Origin: Methanobacterium_B sp963825335
GTDB taxonomy: Archaea; Methanobacteriota; Methanobacteria; Methanobacteriales; Methanobacteriaceae
Direction of reading: 5' to 3'
Assembly (NCBI GenBank): GCA_963825335.1
Contig: CAWGSP010000001.1
Location: forward strand, 682,001-746,000
Length of the DNA: 64,000 bases
The notes beneath the pieces were generated by a model. The model was not told where the DNA came from and made no database searches. It saw nothing but the letters and a program-made list of their open reading frames with translations. This document shows positions 37,383 to 47,217 of the stretch, in pieces; position 1 is the first letter of the stretch, and every line of letters starts with the position of its first letter. The position numbers were made by a program, and so were the translations under genes.

Positions 37383-37985
37383 ATGGTTAAATGTCAAAAT
37401 TGTGGACATATAAATGATAATCGTGCTACATTTTGTGAGAAGTGTGGAGCAAATCTTGAAACTAAATTTTCAAATAGGTCATTTTCAAGAGAACAAATAG
37501 ACAAGGAACAGGGTATGGCCCAATCAACTAAAATATTGATAGTGGTATGTATTATTTTAGTTGCGGGATTAGGGATAGCTGCGGGTGTTTTGATGCAAAT
37601 GGACAAAACAGGAAATGCCGCTTCTAACAACAGTTTTGTTACACAATCACCCACACAAGTATCAAATCAAGAATCTTGGCATGAGGTAGCTAGTTTTTCG
37701 GGCACAACAGATGGAAGTGGAAATTTCAACATACAAGGAAACATGTTTAAAATTGTAATGACCGCAACACCACAATTAAATTTCGATACTAACTCGATGA
37801 CAGTTGATGTTTCAGATTCTAATGATAATCTAATAACCAGTGGAAATATAGGATGGACACCAACAGAAGCCATATCACAAAAAGAAAAAACTATACAAAT
37901 CACAAGTACACCGGGAACTTATTCATTAACTGTATCCACAAATGCACTACAAAACTGGACAGTAAATGTCTATGACTACTATTAG
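37383..37985 (+). CDS. Zinc-ribbon anchored protein, paralogous type
   Basis: The ribbon VKCQNCGHINDNRATFCEKC is followed by a membrane segment KILIVVCIILVAGLGIAAGV and an outer beta-rich domain (SFSGTTDGSGNFNIQGNMFK). The membrane segment is close to those of the next two genes. GGGGGGATTAAAT precedes ATG 37383; ATG 37368 lies within that region and is less likely. Function unknown. Confidence 0.65.
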   Translation: MVKCQNCGHINDNRATFCEKCGANLETKFSNRSFSREQIDKEQGMAQSTKILIVVCIILVAGLGIAAGVLMQMDKTGNAASNNSFVTQSPTQVSNQESWHEVASFSGTTDGSGNFNIQGNMFKIVMTATPQLNFDTNSMTVDVSDSNDNLITSGNIGWTPTEAISQKEKTIQITSTPGTYSLTVSTNALQNWTVNVYDYY

Positions 37986-38043
37986 AAAAACAAACTTTGA
38001 TCAACTTGTATGAGTTTAAAAAGATTCGTGAGGTGAAAATTTT

Positions 38044-38472
38044 ATGGACAATATGGTAAAAATATTGATTATAGTAGTTGTTATCCTGATTGCAGTGTTA
38101 GGGGTAATAGGAGGGGTATTTTTACAAGACAATCTATTGAATAATCATAATAATACAACGGTTGTAAATCAAACAAATACTACTATCGGAAATAATGCAT
38201 CTGAACAAACCACATCTAACAGTTCAAGCAACAAATCTGATACTACAGCTCAAAAACTCATCACTTCTCAGGAGGCCATAAGCATTGTTAATAAAAATGT
38301 ACCTGCTTATGGATTAACCAGTTACGGGGCAGTATTAGTTCAAAATGGTCAACATCCATATTATTTGGTTACTGCTTATGATCAAAACCCGAATAGTACT
38401 ACATATGGAGAAGGTATTGGTGGTGCAAAGGTTGATGCTACTACTGGACAATTCTTGGGCGGAATGGGATAA
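38044..38472 (+). CDS. Anchored PepSY-like protein
   Basis: One N-terminal membrane segment (ILIIVVVILIAVLGVIGGVF) leads to an Asn/Thr-rich linker and a small outer domain with LITSQEAISIVNKNVP and KVDATTGQFLGG, as in PepSY-type domains. GAGGTGAAAATTTT precedes the ATG. It is a paralogue of the gene that follows and shares the membrane segment with the one before. Inference: these are extracytoplasmic sensors, inhibitors or binding proteins. Confidence 0.65.
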   Translation: MDNMVKILIIVVVILIAVLGVIGGVFLQDNLLNNHNNTTVVNQTNTTIGNNASEQTTSNSSSNKSDTTAQKLITSQEAISIVNKNVPAYGLTSYGAVLVQNGQHPYYLVTAYDQNPNSTTYGEGIGGAKVDATTGQFLGGMG

Positions 38473-38490
38473 TTATGGAAGGTTATTAAT

Positions 38491-38946
38491 ATGGATAAAA
38501 CTGTTAAAGCTTTAATAATAGTTGTAATTATACTGGTTGCCATATTAGGGGTGGCTGGTGGATTTATTTTGCAGGGTTATATGTCAAACTCAAATAAAAC
38601 TGATGTAGTTAATCAAACCAATTCTTCTATAAATAATATACCTAATCAAACAACATCTAGTCAAACAACACAACAAAATTCACAATCCGACCAAAGCACG
38701 ATGTTGAGTGCAGCTCAAGCCGAAACCATAGCAAATAAATATGCTGCAGGATTTGGTGAGGAATCAAGTGGAGATACAGCGTTATTCAATGGTGTAGGCG
38801 ATTATAATGGTGCTAATGGTGACCCATATTACCACGTCGAGTTACAGTGGATAACACCACATAACTCAGGAAATAGCGATGACATATTACCAGCATCTTA
38901 CGTAGAGATTGACGCTAAAACAGGAGCAATAAACCCTAGGGGTTAA
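38491..38946 (+). CDS. Anchored PepSY-like protein, paralogue
   Basis: The membrane segment KALIIVVIILVAILGVAGGF and the linker DVVNQTNSSINN match the preceding protein. The outer domain has LSAAQAETIANKYAAGFG and YVEIDAKTGAINPRG, again PepSY-like but with a longer insert (DYNGANGDPYYHVELQW). The gene follows the previous stop by 18 bases, so both are cotranscribed. The pair looks like a tandem duplication that has diverged. Function unknown. Confidence 0.65.
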   Translation: MDKTVKALIIVVIILVAILGVAGGFILQGYMSNSNKTDVVNQTNSSINNIPNQTTSSQTTQQNSQSDQSTMLSAAQAETIANKYAAGFGEESSGDTALFNGVGDYNGANGDPYYHVELQWITPHNSGNSDDILPASYVEIDAKTGAINPRG

Positions 38947-39766
38947 ATGGAGGATAGTAACTTTGTAATAGGATTCTACTTTGTTGCCAGAGTCATTGAC
39001 AAGAAGAAAAATCGAATAAGTTTAGATAGGAAAATCCGCTGCAAATAAATATAAATATAAAATTATCTTCCAGAGATATCAGAATCTTAACATTACTTCG
39101 TCATAGCACGGTATGGCGAAGTAATGATTGAAATAAAATATAAAAAATTGATATTAGACACTATTTTTCATGTCAGAAGCATTTAATTCGATTAATAAAT
39201 ATTTCCTATATTCAAAAATTGAACGAATGAACAAAAATTAATAAAAATTATAGTTTTTGTTAATTTCTATTATTTGTTTTAGTGTTTTTTTTTTATGGGA
39301 TAGGATTCCAGTTTCAAAAATAGAAAATCTAAAGATTAAATTTGAGTGGAGAAAAATATCTTTATTCATCACATCATTAATATACATTATATGGTAGCAT
39401 TGGCTTATTATTTCAGCATAATTTGAGTTAATTCCATTTCCTGCTACATTATTGTTACATGCAACAAGCAGGGTCTAATACTCTCACTTCTTATTATATA
39501 TGTATAATTCAAGTAACTCAAAAAGTTTATTTCTCATTTATAGTTTTAAATTCAGTTTTGTAGTGTCATAGCTCAACAAGTGTATTCTAAAATATTTCTA
39601 TTATTCATAACCTATTATCAAATCATATTACCTACGGCGTTTTAAGTAATACAGATGATTAATACTATTTAACAGTAGTAATAAACGAAAAAACATACTT
39701 AGACAAATCCTTATAGGATTTGCAAATGTGAATTCAAAAAATACTTGATCTTATGGGGGAGGGGTT
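38947..39766. other. 820-base gap with two strong hairpins
   Basis: CATTACTTCG...CGAAGTAATG (39091-39126) forms a 15-base stem with one wobble pair and a six-base loop. It has no T run after it, so it may be a small RNA or protein site. CAAATCCT-TAT-AGGATTTG (39704-39722) lies 45 bases before hsdR and may regulate it. No gene is recognised in the gap. Confidence 0.5.
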
Positions 39767-42469
39767 ATGGTTACCCAGAGTGAGGCAGCTTTGGAAAAGT
39801 GTCTTTTAGACAAACTTGTTGATGACGGATATAAAAAAGTTAAGATCAATAATAAAGAGGGATTAGAAAAGAATCTAAAATCTCAGCTTGAAAACTTTAA
39901 CAAAGTAAAATTAACTGATGACGAATTTAACAAAATACTTCTATATTTAGAAAGTGGAACTATTTTTGATAAATCTAAAAAGCTAAGAGATAAATATGCA
40001 GTAAAAAGGGATGATGAGACTGTTTACATACAGTTTTTTAATTGTAGAGATTGGTGCAAGAACCTATTTCAAGTAACCAACCAAATTACAATGAATGACA
40101 TCTATGAAAATCGCTATGATGTAACATTACTGATTAATGGATTTCCCTTAGTTCAGATTGAATTAAAGAAAAGAGGTGTGGAACTTAAAGTAGCCTTTAA
40201 TCAGATACAGCGGTATAGACATCATTCTTATAGAGGATTATTCCAATATGTTCAGATATTTATTATTAGTAATGGCGTAAACACCAAATATTTTGCTAAT
40301 AATAAAGAATTAAGTTATAAATATACTTTTTTCTGGAAGGACAAAACAAATAAGAATATTTCGAGTTTGGATGAATTTGCTGATACATTCCTAGAAAAGT
40401 GTCATTTATCTAAAATGATATCCAAATATATTGTTTTAAATGAAACAAGCAAGGCACTGATGGTTTTAAGATCATATCAATATTATGCTGTCGAAGCTAT
40501 TTTAGATAAGGCCCTGAATACTCTTCAGCATGGTTATGTTTGGCATACAACAGGTAGTGGTAAAACTTTAACATCTTTCAAGGTCAGCCAAATACTATCA
40601 GAAGAGGATAGTATTGATAAAATTATTTTAGTAGTTGATAGGAAAGATCTTGACTACCAAACATTTAAAGAATTTAACAGCTTTTGCAACGACTCGGTTG
40701 ATAGTACGGATAAAACTGTAACTTTAGTAAAGCAACTTTTAGGTCCAAATAAACTGATCATTACTACGATACAAAAGTTATATCGTGCGGTTGCAAGGCA
40801 TAAAAGAATTGAAAAGGTGAAAAACCAGAAAATAGTGTTGATGTTTGATGAGTGTCATAGAAGTCAGTTCGGAAAAATGCACGATGTAATTACTACATTT
40901 TTCAGTAACCTACAATACTTTGGATTTACAGGAACACCAATATTTTCTGTTAATTCGATGAATGGTATGACTACAAAAAGTCTTTTTAAAGACAGACTCC
41001 ACACATATGTAATTCAAGATGCAATTAAAGACGGTAATGTTCTCGGATTTTCAGTGGAATATCATGGTAAACATAAAAATAAGACAAAATTGGACATTGC
41101 AGTTGAAGACATAGATCGAAAAGAGCTTATGGAATCAGAGAATAGATTAGACAAGATAGTTGATTATATTATTTTAAATCATGATAGAAAAACATATAAT
41201 CGTGAATTCAATGCTATTTTTGCCGTTAATTCTATTGATGTTCTCACTAAGTACTATGAACTGTTTAAAAGAAAAGAACATGACCTAAAAATTGCCACAA
41301 TTTTTTCTTATGATGCGAATGAGCAAATTAAAGGAAATGAACACTCTCGAGATAAATTAGAAAGATATATAGTCGATTATAACATAATGTTTGGAACAAA
41401 TTATTCCACAGATACATTCCAGGAGTACTATATTGATATATCTAAAAAGGTTAAAGAGAAAAAGATTGACATTCTAATTGTTGTAAATATGTTCTTAACA
41501 GGATTTGACAGTAAATTGTTAAATACATTATATGTAGATAAGAATCTCCAGTATCAGGGTCTATTACAAGCATTTTCGCGTACTAATCGTATTTTAAATG
41601 AGAAAAAATCATTTGGAAATATAATCTGTTTTAGAAACCTTAAAAAATCCACAGATGAATCAATTAGGCTATATTCAGATGAAAACGCTCCTGAAGATGT
41701 TCTTGTTAAAACTTATGACCAATATTCCCAGGACTTTAATCAAGTTTTAGTAGATCTAAATAATTTTACTCCAGAGATTCAAAATGTTGATGATTTATCC
41801 TCTGAAATTGAAGAATCCAAGTTTGTTAAGATATTTAGGGAATTACTAAGGTTATTTACTAAGATGAGTGTTTTCACAGAATTCAGTTTTGAAGACTTGA
41901 ACATCTCTGAGCAGAAGTTTAATGATTTTCAGAGTAAATATCTTGATTTATACGAGAAAGTAAAAGGAAGTAATGGTCCTGAAAAGGTTTCAGTACTAGA
42001 TGATGTAGATTTTGAACTAGAACTCATAAGGAGAGACAATATAAACGTTGCTTATATTTTATCTCTACTTAAAGAACTTGATAAAGAAAGCCCATCATTT
42101 GATAAAGATAAAAAATTCATAATAGACACTATGGAACGAACACATGAATTAAGAAGTAAAATAGACCTTATTGATAGATTCATAGAACATAACATTCCAG
42201 AAATAGGGGATAAAGACGAGATTGAGTATCAATTTGAAAATTTCATTGACTTTGAAAAAAATAATGCAATTAAAGATTTAATTAATGAAGAGAATTTGGA
42301 TGATGATATTACAAAAGGTATTATAGCTGAATATGAATTTTCAGGTAAAATTAGGAATGATTTACTAAAAAAATCATTTATACAAAAATACGGATTAATA
42401 GAAAAACGTTCAAAGTTAATGAGGATAAAAGATGTCATAGTAAGCCTAGTTGATAAATTCAGCTGGTAA
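39767..42469 (+). CDS. hsdR: Type I restriction enzyme, endonuclease/translocase subunit
   Basis: The 900-residue HsdR translocates DNA and cuts it when the HsdMS complex meets unmethylated sites. The N-terminal nuclease has Asp118 and Glu132-x-Lys134 (RYDVTLLINGFPLVQIELKK). The motor has Walker A WHTTGSGKTL near residue 262, the DECHRS box near 360, FTGTPIF near 390 and the late motifs NMFLTGFDS and QAFSRTNR. A C-terminal helical region contacts HsdM. GGGGGAGGGG precedes the ATG. It heads the order hsdR-hsdM-hsdS. It seems intact. Confidence 0.95.
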   Translation: MVTQSEAALEKCLLDKLVDDGYKKVKINNKEGLEKNLKSQLENFNKVKLTDDEFNKILLYLESGTIFDKSKKLRDKYAVKRDDETVYIQFFNCRDWCKNLFQVTNQITMNDIYENRYDVTLLINGFPLVQIELKKRGVELKVAFNQIQRYRHHSYRGLFQYVQIFIISNGVNTKYFANNKELSYKYTFFWKDKTNKNISSLDEFADTFLEKCHLSKMISKYIVLNETSKALMVLRSYQYYAVEAILDKALNTLQHGYVWHTTGSGKTLTSFKVSQILSEEDSIDKIILVVDRKDLDYQTFKEFNSFCNDSVDSTDKTVTLVKQLLGPNKLIITTIQKLYRAVARHKRIEKVKNQKIVLMFDECHRSQFGKMHDVITTFFSNLQYFGFTGTPIFSVNSMNGMTTKSLFKDRLHTYVIQDAIKDGNVLGFSVEYHGKHKNKTKLDIAVEDIDRKELMESENRLDKIVDYIILNHDRKTYNREFNAIFAVNSIDVLTKYYELFKRKEHDLKIATIFSYDANEQIKGNEHSRDKLERYIVDYNIMFGTNYSTDTFQEYYIDISKKVKEKKIDILIVVNMFLTGFDSKLLNTLYVDKNLQYQGLLQAFSRTNRILNEKKSFGNIICFRNLKKSTDESIRLYSDENAPEDVLVKTYDQYSQDFNQVLVDLNNFTPEIQNVDDLSSEIEESKFVKIFRELLRLFTKMSVFTEFSFEDLNISEQKFNDFQSKYLDLYEKVKGSNGPEKVSVLDDVDFELELIRRDNINVAYILSLLKELDKESPSFDKDKKFIIDTMERTHELRSKIDLIDRFIEHNIPEIGDKDEIEYQFENFIDFEKNNAIKDLINEENLDDDITKGIIAEYEFSGKIRNDLLKKSFIQKYGLIEKRSKLMRIKDVIVSLVDKFSW

Positions 42470-42507
42470 CTCAAATTATCTAATAATTAATTGGGAGTGA
42501 ATTATTA

Positions 42508-44060
42508 ATGTCAGAATATCAAAGAAAAATGGAAACCAAGTTGTGGGCCATAGCCGATGAATTAAGGGGTAATATGGATGCAAACGAGTTTAAAAATTAC
42601 ATGCTAGGTTTCATATTCTACAAATATCTATCTGAAAAGATAGAGATATATTTAAACAATGAACTCAAAGAAGATGGAGTTGAATTTAAAGAAGCTTACA
42701 AAAATAAAGAACTACAAGAGATTGTAGAGGCTGAGGCCATTGAAAATCTCGGATACTTCCTCGAACCCAAATGTCTATTTGAAAATCTAATTAAAAAGGT
42801 AAAAAAAGGAGAATTTGTACTAGATACCTACAAAAAGCACTAAAACAGATAGAAAATTCAACGATGGGCCATGAAAGTGAAGAAGACTTTATGAATCTTT
42901 TTGAAGATGTAGATTTACAATCATCTAAACTAGGAAAAAGTGAAGATGACAAAAATAAAATTATATCTAAGGTTTTACTCCATTTAAGTGAGATTGATTT
43001 CAAATTGGATGACACTGAACACGATATTTTAGGCGATGCATATGAATATCTTATTTCTCAGTTTGCATCATCTGCTGGAAAGAAGGCCGGTGAATTTTAC
43101 ACTCCACAACAGGTTTCTAAAATACTTGCAAAAATTGTGACTATAGATAAAAATAATCTTAAAAACGTATATGACCCTACATGTGGTTCAGGATCTTTGC
43201 TTTTACGAGTTTCAAAGGAAGCTAAAATAGGTGACTTTTATGGTCAAGAATTGAATCAATCCACATACAACCTTGCCCGTATGAACATGATACTCCATGA
43301 TGTTAAATTTGATGACTTTAACCTTGAACAAGGAGATTCACTTGAAAATCCTATGCATTTAGGCATGAAATTTGAGGCAATCGTTGCCAATCCCCCATTT
43401 TCAGCTAACTGGTCCTCAGATCAGACTTTTATGGATGATGAGAGATTCAGTGCATATGGAAAGCTAGCACCAAAATCCAAGGCAGACTTTGCGTTTGTAC
43501 AACATATGATATTTCACCTCGATGAAAACGGTACAATGGCAATTGTACTCCCTCATGGAGTATTATTTAGGGGGGCCGCAGAAGCTGTAATCCGTAGATA
43601 TTTAATTAAAGATAAAAATTATCTAGATGCCGTTATAGGACTCCCTGCAAATGTATTTTATGGAACATCAATTCCTACAGTGATATTAGTCTTCAAGAAA
43701 TGCAGAGTCAAAGATTCAGATATATTGTTTATTGATGCTTCAAAGTACTTTGAAAAGGTTAAAAATCAAAATAGGCTCACAGACGAAGATGTTGAGAGGA
43801 TAGTAAATATATATGAGAAAAGGAAAGAAATTGATAAATTTTCTCATTTAGGTACACTTGAAGAAATACGAGAAAATGATTATAATTTAAATATTCCACG
43901 ATATGTGGATACTTTTGAAGAAGAAGAACCAATTGATTTAGATGTAGTAGTAACTGAATTAAAATCTCTTGAAACAGAGATTGAAGCTATTGATGCAAAA
44001 ATCAAAGAATATTGTGACGAATTAGGTATCAAAGCTCCAATTTTAGAGGTGAAAGGATGA
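42508..44060 (+). pseudogene. hsdM: Type I DNA methyltransferase subunit, frame broken
   Basis: Residues 1-111 (from ATG 42508, with QRKMETKLWAIADELRGNMD) end at TAA 42841-42843 after EFVLDTYKKH. The rest of HsdM reads in a different frame from CTA 42828: LQKALKQIENSTMGHESEED. It includes the SAM motif DPTCGSGSLLL, the adenine methylation motif NPPF and the C-terminal coiled coil. One missing base near 42826 explains it. The joined protein would be about 510 residues, the normal length. An ATG at 42864 could restart translation, giving 398 residues without the N-terminal domain. The gene may be inactive, or the base was missed in sequencing. Confidence 0.85.
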
Positions 44061-45256
44061 ATGTGCCTAAATTAAGATTTCCAGATTTTAGTGGTGAGTG
44101 GGATGTTAAAAGATTAAAAAATGTTTCGAAAGAGATCACTAGAACTTCTAATGAAAATGTAGAAGTTTTGACTATATCTGCAGGCAAGGGGTTTATCCGC
44201 CAGAAAGATAGGTGGAATAGAGTTATGACTGGTAATAGTCTGAAAAAATATATATTTTTAAAAAAAAATGAGTTTTCTTATAATAGAGGTAATTCTAAAT
44301 CATTCCCTTATGGTTGTATTTATAGACTAAAATATAATTCTGCTTTAGTTCCATATGTTTATCGTAGTTTTTCAATAGAACAACAAAATCCCTTATATTA
44401 TGAGCAATTTTTTATTGGAGGCCACATAGATCGTCAATTAAATAAAATAATTTCTTCTAGTGCACGAATGGACGGTTTACTTAACATAAGTAAAAAAGAT
44501 TTTTTTGATGTTAAAATTCCTGTTCCAATAATTCAAGAACAAAGAAAAATCGGCAATTTCCTTTCAAAAGTTGATGAGAAAATAGAAAAATTAGAAAAAA
44601 AATTAGAGCTATGGAAAATTTACAAAAAGGGAATGATGCAGAATATATTCAGTCAAGAATTAAGATTTAAAGATGAAAATGGAGAGGACTTTCCAGAATG
44701 GACCAGTACAATTTTAGGTCAGATTGCTAATATTTATAAAGGTTTTACTCCTTCTACAAGGGATTCGAATAATTGGGATGGAGGAATTCTTTGGTTATCC
44801 ATAGCTAATATGAATCAAGGGAAATATATTGACAAAACATCTAAAACTATAACTAAAAAAGGATCTAAAGGAAAAAGGATAACTCCAAAGGGGTCACTTA
44901 TTATGAGTTTTAAGCTTACATTAGGTCGTTTAGGTATACTAAAACAACCTATGTATACTAATGAGGCTATTTGTAGTTTTGAATGGAAAAATTCGAAAAT
45001 TAGCTCAGAATATATGTATTATTATTTAAGTTCAATCGATATTAGAAAATTTGGATCCCAAGCTGCAAAAGGAGTCACTTTAAACAATGATGGTTTAAAT
45101 TCAATTGTTGTCAAAATCCCACAAATTTATGAACAAAAAATGATTGCAGATTTCTTATCAGCTTTTGATACTAAAATAGATTTACTCAACAAAGAGCTGC
45201 AGAATAATGTAGAATTCAAAAAAGGTTTATTACAGCAGATGTTTCCAACGAAATAA
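44057..45256 (+). CDS. hsdS: Type I restriction-modification specificity subunit
   Basis: HsdS of 399 residues carries two target-recognition domains (about 1-150 and 205-350), each followed by a conserved helix (EQRKIGNFLSKVDEKIEKLE near 165; EQKMIADFLSAFDTKIDLLN near 365). It recognises a bipartite DNA site and positions two HsdM. The ATG at 44057 overlaps the hsdM stop as ATGA. The recognition sequence cannot be predicted. The TRD fits the usual mosaic gene. Confidence 0.93.
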   Translation: MNVPKLRFPDFSGEWDVKRLKNVSKEITRTSNENVEVLTISAGKGFIRQKDRWNRVMTGNSLKKYIFLKKNEFSYNRGNSKSFPYGCIYRLKYNSALVPYVYRSFSIEQQNPLYYEQFFIGGHIDRQLNKIISSSARMDGLLNISKKDFFDVKIPVPIIQEQRKIGNFLSKVDEKIEKLEKKLELWKIYKKGMMQNIFSQELRFKDENGEDFPEWTSTILGQIANIYKGFTPSTRDSNNWDGGILWLSIANMNQGKYIDKTSKTITKKGSKGKRITPKGSLIMSFKLTLGRLGILKQPMYTNEAICSFEWKNSKISSEYMYYYLSSIDIRKFGSQAAKGVTLNNDGLNSIVVKIPQIYEQKMIADFLSAFDTKIDLLNKELQNNVEFKKGLLQQMFPTK

Positions 45257-45361
45257 ACACAAATATTCTGAATATATGATGGATATAGAGGCCAATATTT
45301 TTTATATTTAACATAGTGACCTATTTTATTTGTGAAAAAAATTAAATCGAGAGGATGCATT

Positions 45362-45517
45362 TCAACGATGTAGAGAGATTGTATCCATTTTCAAATATTT
45401 TTCACATCTTTCTTTGTTAAATGTGCGATCTTCCCATCCACAATCACAAATATATGCTCCGAAATATATATTGAAATCGACAAGCTCATCGCATTTAGGA
45501 CATATTTCTATTTCCAT
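45362..45517 (-). CDS. Small four-cysteine (zinc-ribbon) protein, 51 residues
   Basis: ATG at 45517 follows AGGAGG and lies one base after the stop of the deaminase-like gene. The peptide begins MEIEICPKCDELVDFNIYFG and has ICDCGW later, so Cys 6, 9, 24 and 26 can form a knuckle-type metal site. The tail is basic-acidic and ends at TGA 45362-45364. The ideal ribosome-binding site and one-base gap show it is cotranslated with the deaminase fusion. Function unknown; possibly a regulator or partner of that enzyme. Confidence 0.75.
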   Translation of the reverse strand: MEIEICPKCDELVDFNIYFGAYICDCGWEDRTFNKERCEKYLKMDTISLHR

Positions 45518-45518
45518 A

Positions 45519-46679
45519 TTATTTACCTCCTAATCTGAAATATCCATTGAATGTTACACCTTCAAATGCCTCATCTTTAACATTGTTCTCTTTTAAAATA
45601 CTCTTTGCTTCAAGCATTGGATATGGCTCTAAATAAACAACATTTTTTATACCAACTTGTACTATCTTATTTGCACATAAATTACAAGGATAAGTGGTTG
45701 TATAAAGTGTTGCTCCTCTATTCATGGTCGAATTACCAGATTTTGCTAGATTTAATATTGCAGTTTCCTCAGCATGGAGTGCTCTACAATAATCTAGTAT
45801 TTTACATGACTTAAATTTTTCTAAAATTTGTTCTTGTTTATGTTCATCGTTTTCTATATCCTTTATGCTTCGATTAAATTTTTCTCGTTTCTTATCTCTA
45901 AAACAACCAGCATGTTCTGATTTGCATGGGCTTAAAGATATAGGAACTTCATTATACCCTGAACTGTATAAATTTCCATCATCATCTATTATTATTGCTC
46001 CAACTTTTCTTTTCAAACAACTAGAACGTAAACTGTTAGCATAAGCCATTACCATAAATGCCTCTTCTGTAGTTGGAAAATAAGTTTCATTTCCTTCTAT
46101 TATTCTAAGAAATTTATTAACTTTTTTTTCTAATTTTTTATAATCTCTATTACCTACAGAAAATTGTTTATCATTTGATATTATAATGTCTGCTTTAGAA
46201 CAACAATCTTCAACTTTTTGTCCATATTCTTCTATTTCATCTTTATCTCGTTTGTCATCTTCACGAAACAACTTTTTATTACCATCATATATAGCTGGAA
46301 TTTCAACACGTGACCATCTTGTTTCAAAGTTTGCAAAAACTGAAATTAAATAAAATTCAGGAAATTTATTTTTTAAATATTCAATTTCATGAGGATTTTT
46401 AATACTATCTATAACCCATTTGTTGCAGGATTCTGAGTCTATTTTTTCAACTGCCTTTTCTACTAGGTGACTATTACCTTTTTCTTTTCTAATCTTATTC
46501 CCATATTCTTGCAACTTATTCCTTTCAGATGGAGGTTCTGTACCCTCTTCTTCTACATATATTTCTTTTAAGATAGTGGATAAAGATATTTTATTATAAT
46601 CTTTCTTTTCAATGAATTCTTTACTAATACAACTACATCCACTTCCAAAAGAACCGGTTAATCCAATAACAATTGTCAT
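45519..46679 (-). CDS. P-loop/deoxycytidylate deaminase fusion (AvcD/DcdV-like defence protein)
   Basis: Residues 1-190 are a nucleotide-kinase-like P-loop domain starting IVIGLTGSFGSGCSCIS; the usual Lys of Walker A is absent. Residues 205-386 are a zinc-dependent deoxycytidylate deaminase with VGAIIIDDDGNLYSSGYNE, the catalytic pair in HAEE (His302, Glu304) and PCNLC (Cys332, Cys335). This domain order is that of AvcD/DcdV antiphage enzymes, which deplete dCTP and dCMP during infection. The 386 residues are shorter than the Vibrio protein as I recall it. Housekeeping dCMP deaminases lack the kinase half. A CATATAAA box lies about 70 bases upstream. It stands beside a type I restriction system and is followed at once by a 51-residue protein. 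Confidence 0.8.
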   Translation of the reverse strand: MTIVIGLTGSFGSGCSCISKEFIEKKDYNKISLSTILKEIYVEEEGTEPPSERNKLQEYGNKIRKEKGNSHLVEKAVEKIDSESCNKWVIDSIKNPHEIEYLKNKFPEFYLISVFANFETRWSRVEIPAIYDGNKKLFREDDKRDKDEIEEYGQKVEDCCSKADIIISNDKQFSVGNRDYKKLEKKVNKFLRIIEGNETYFPTTEEAFMVMAYANSLRSSCLKRKVGAIIIDDDGNLYSSGYNEVPISLSPCKSEHAGCFRDKKREKFNRSIKDIENDEHKQEQILEKFKSCKILDYCRALHAEETAILNLAKSGNSTMNRGATLYTTTYPCNLCANKIVQVGIKNVVYLEPYPMLEAKSILKENNVKDEAFEGVTFNGYFRLGGK

Positions 46680-47217
46680 AATTCATTTAAAACTTTAATT
46701 TCATCATAAATAACGTTTTCTAAATAATTTTTGATAAACTCAAAAATTTAAAGTTTATATGGATTAATAAAAAATAGATATCTAATTAATTGGATACACT
46801 AAATCATATTTACTATACATAATACACTTCATAATTGATATGTTCCAATTCTAATGATATTATCATTGAATGGAGTCAATTTAATAAGAGATCTAATTAA
46901 TTTGGAATGGAAGAGGAGGATAATATATCTTATAATCTTTAAATATCTAGAAAAGTAGGTTTAGTTGTTTCATATGGACTTACAATTTCTATAATAAAAT
47001 TGAATAAGATTAATTTGTATAAATTGAATGAATATTAGTTTTGGATTGGCAGATTATTAACCCTTAATAATTTTATTGCACAATATTATGTTTTCATTAA
47101 GTACCCTTCTCGCGCATATAATAATTATAGTCTCTTTAATTAAATAGGATATAATATGTGATATAACTTAATAATAATATCAAGAAAAACATTATTCGTC
47201 AACAGTTCATCTTTTTT
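46680..47217. other. Divergent gap, possible RNA region upstream of the deaminase
   Basis: The 538 bases separate the deaminase (minus) from hef (plus). A bulged hairpin at 46845-46873 (CCAATTC, AATGAT-ATT-ATCATT, GAATGG) lies about 170 bases upstream of the deaminase start. The near-repeat ATCTAATTAATT occurs at about 46769 and 46893. A TATA-like GCATATAATAAT near 47115 suits hef. In Vibrio the AvcI antitoxin RNA precedes avcD, so the deaminase side is worth testing. No gene is recognised. Confidence 0.4.

Noticed and set aside
45257..45361. Minus-strand frame 45127-45360 as a gene
   Set aside because: It overlaps hsdS, has no ribosome-binding site, and its composition resembles a shadow frame.
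45519..46679. Deaminase read as a housekeeping dCMP deaminase
   Set aside because: The fused P-loop domain and the defence-island context fit AvcD/DcdV-type proteins better, though not proven.
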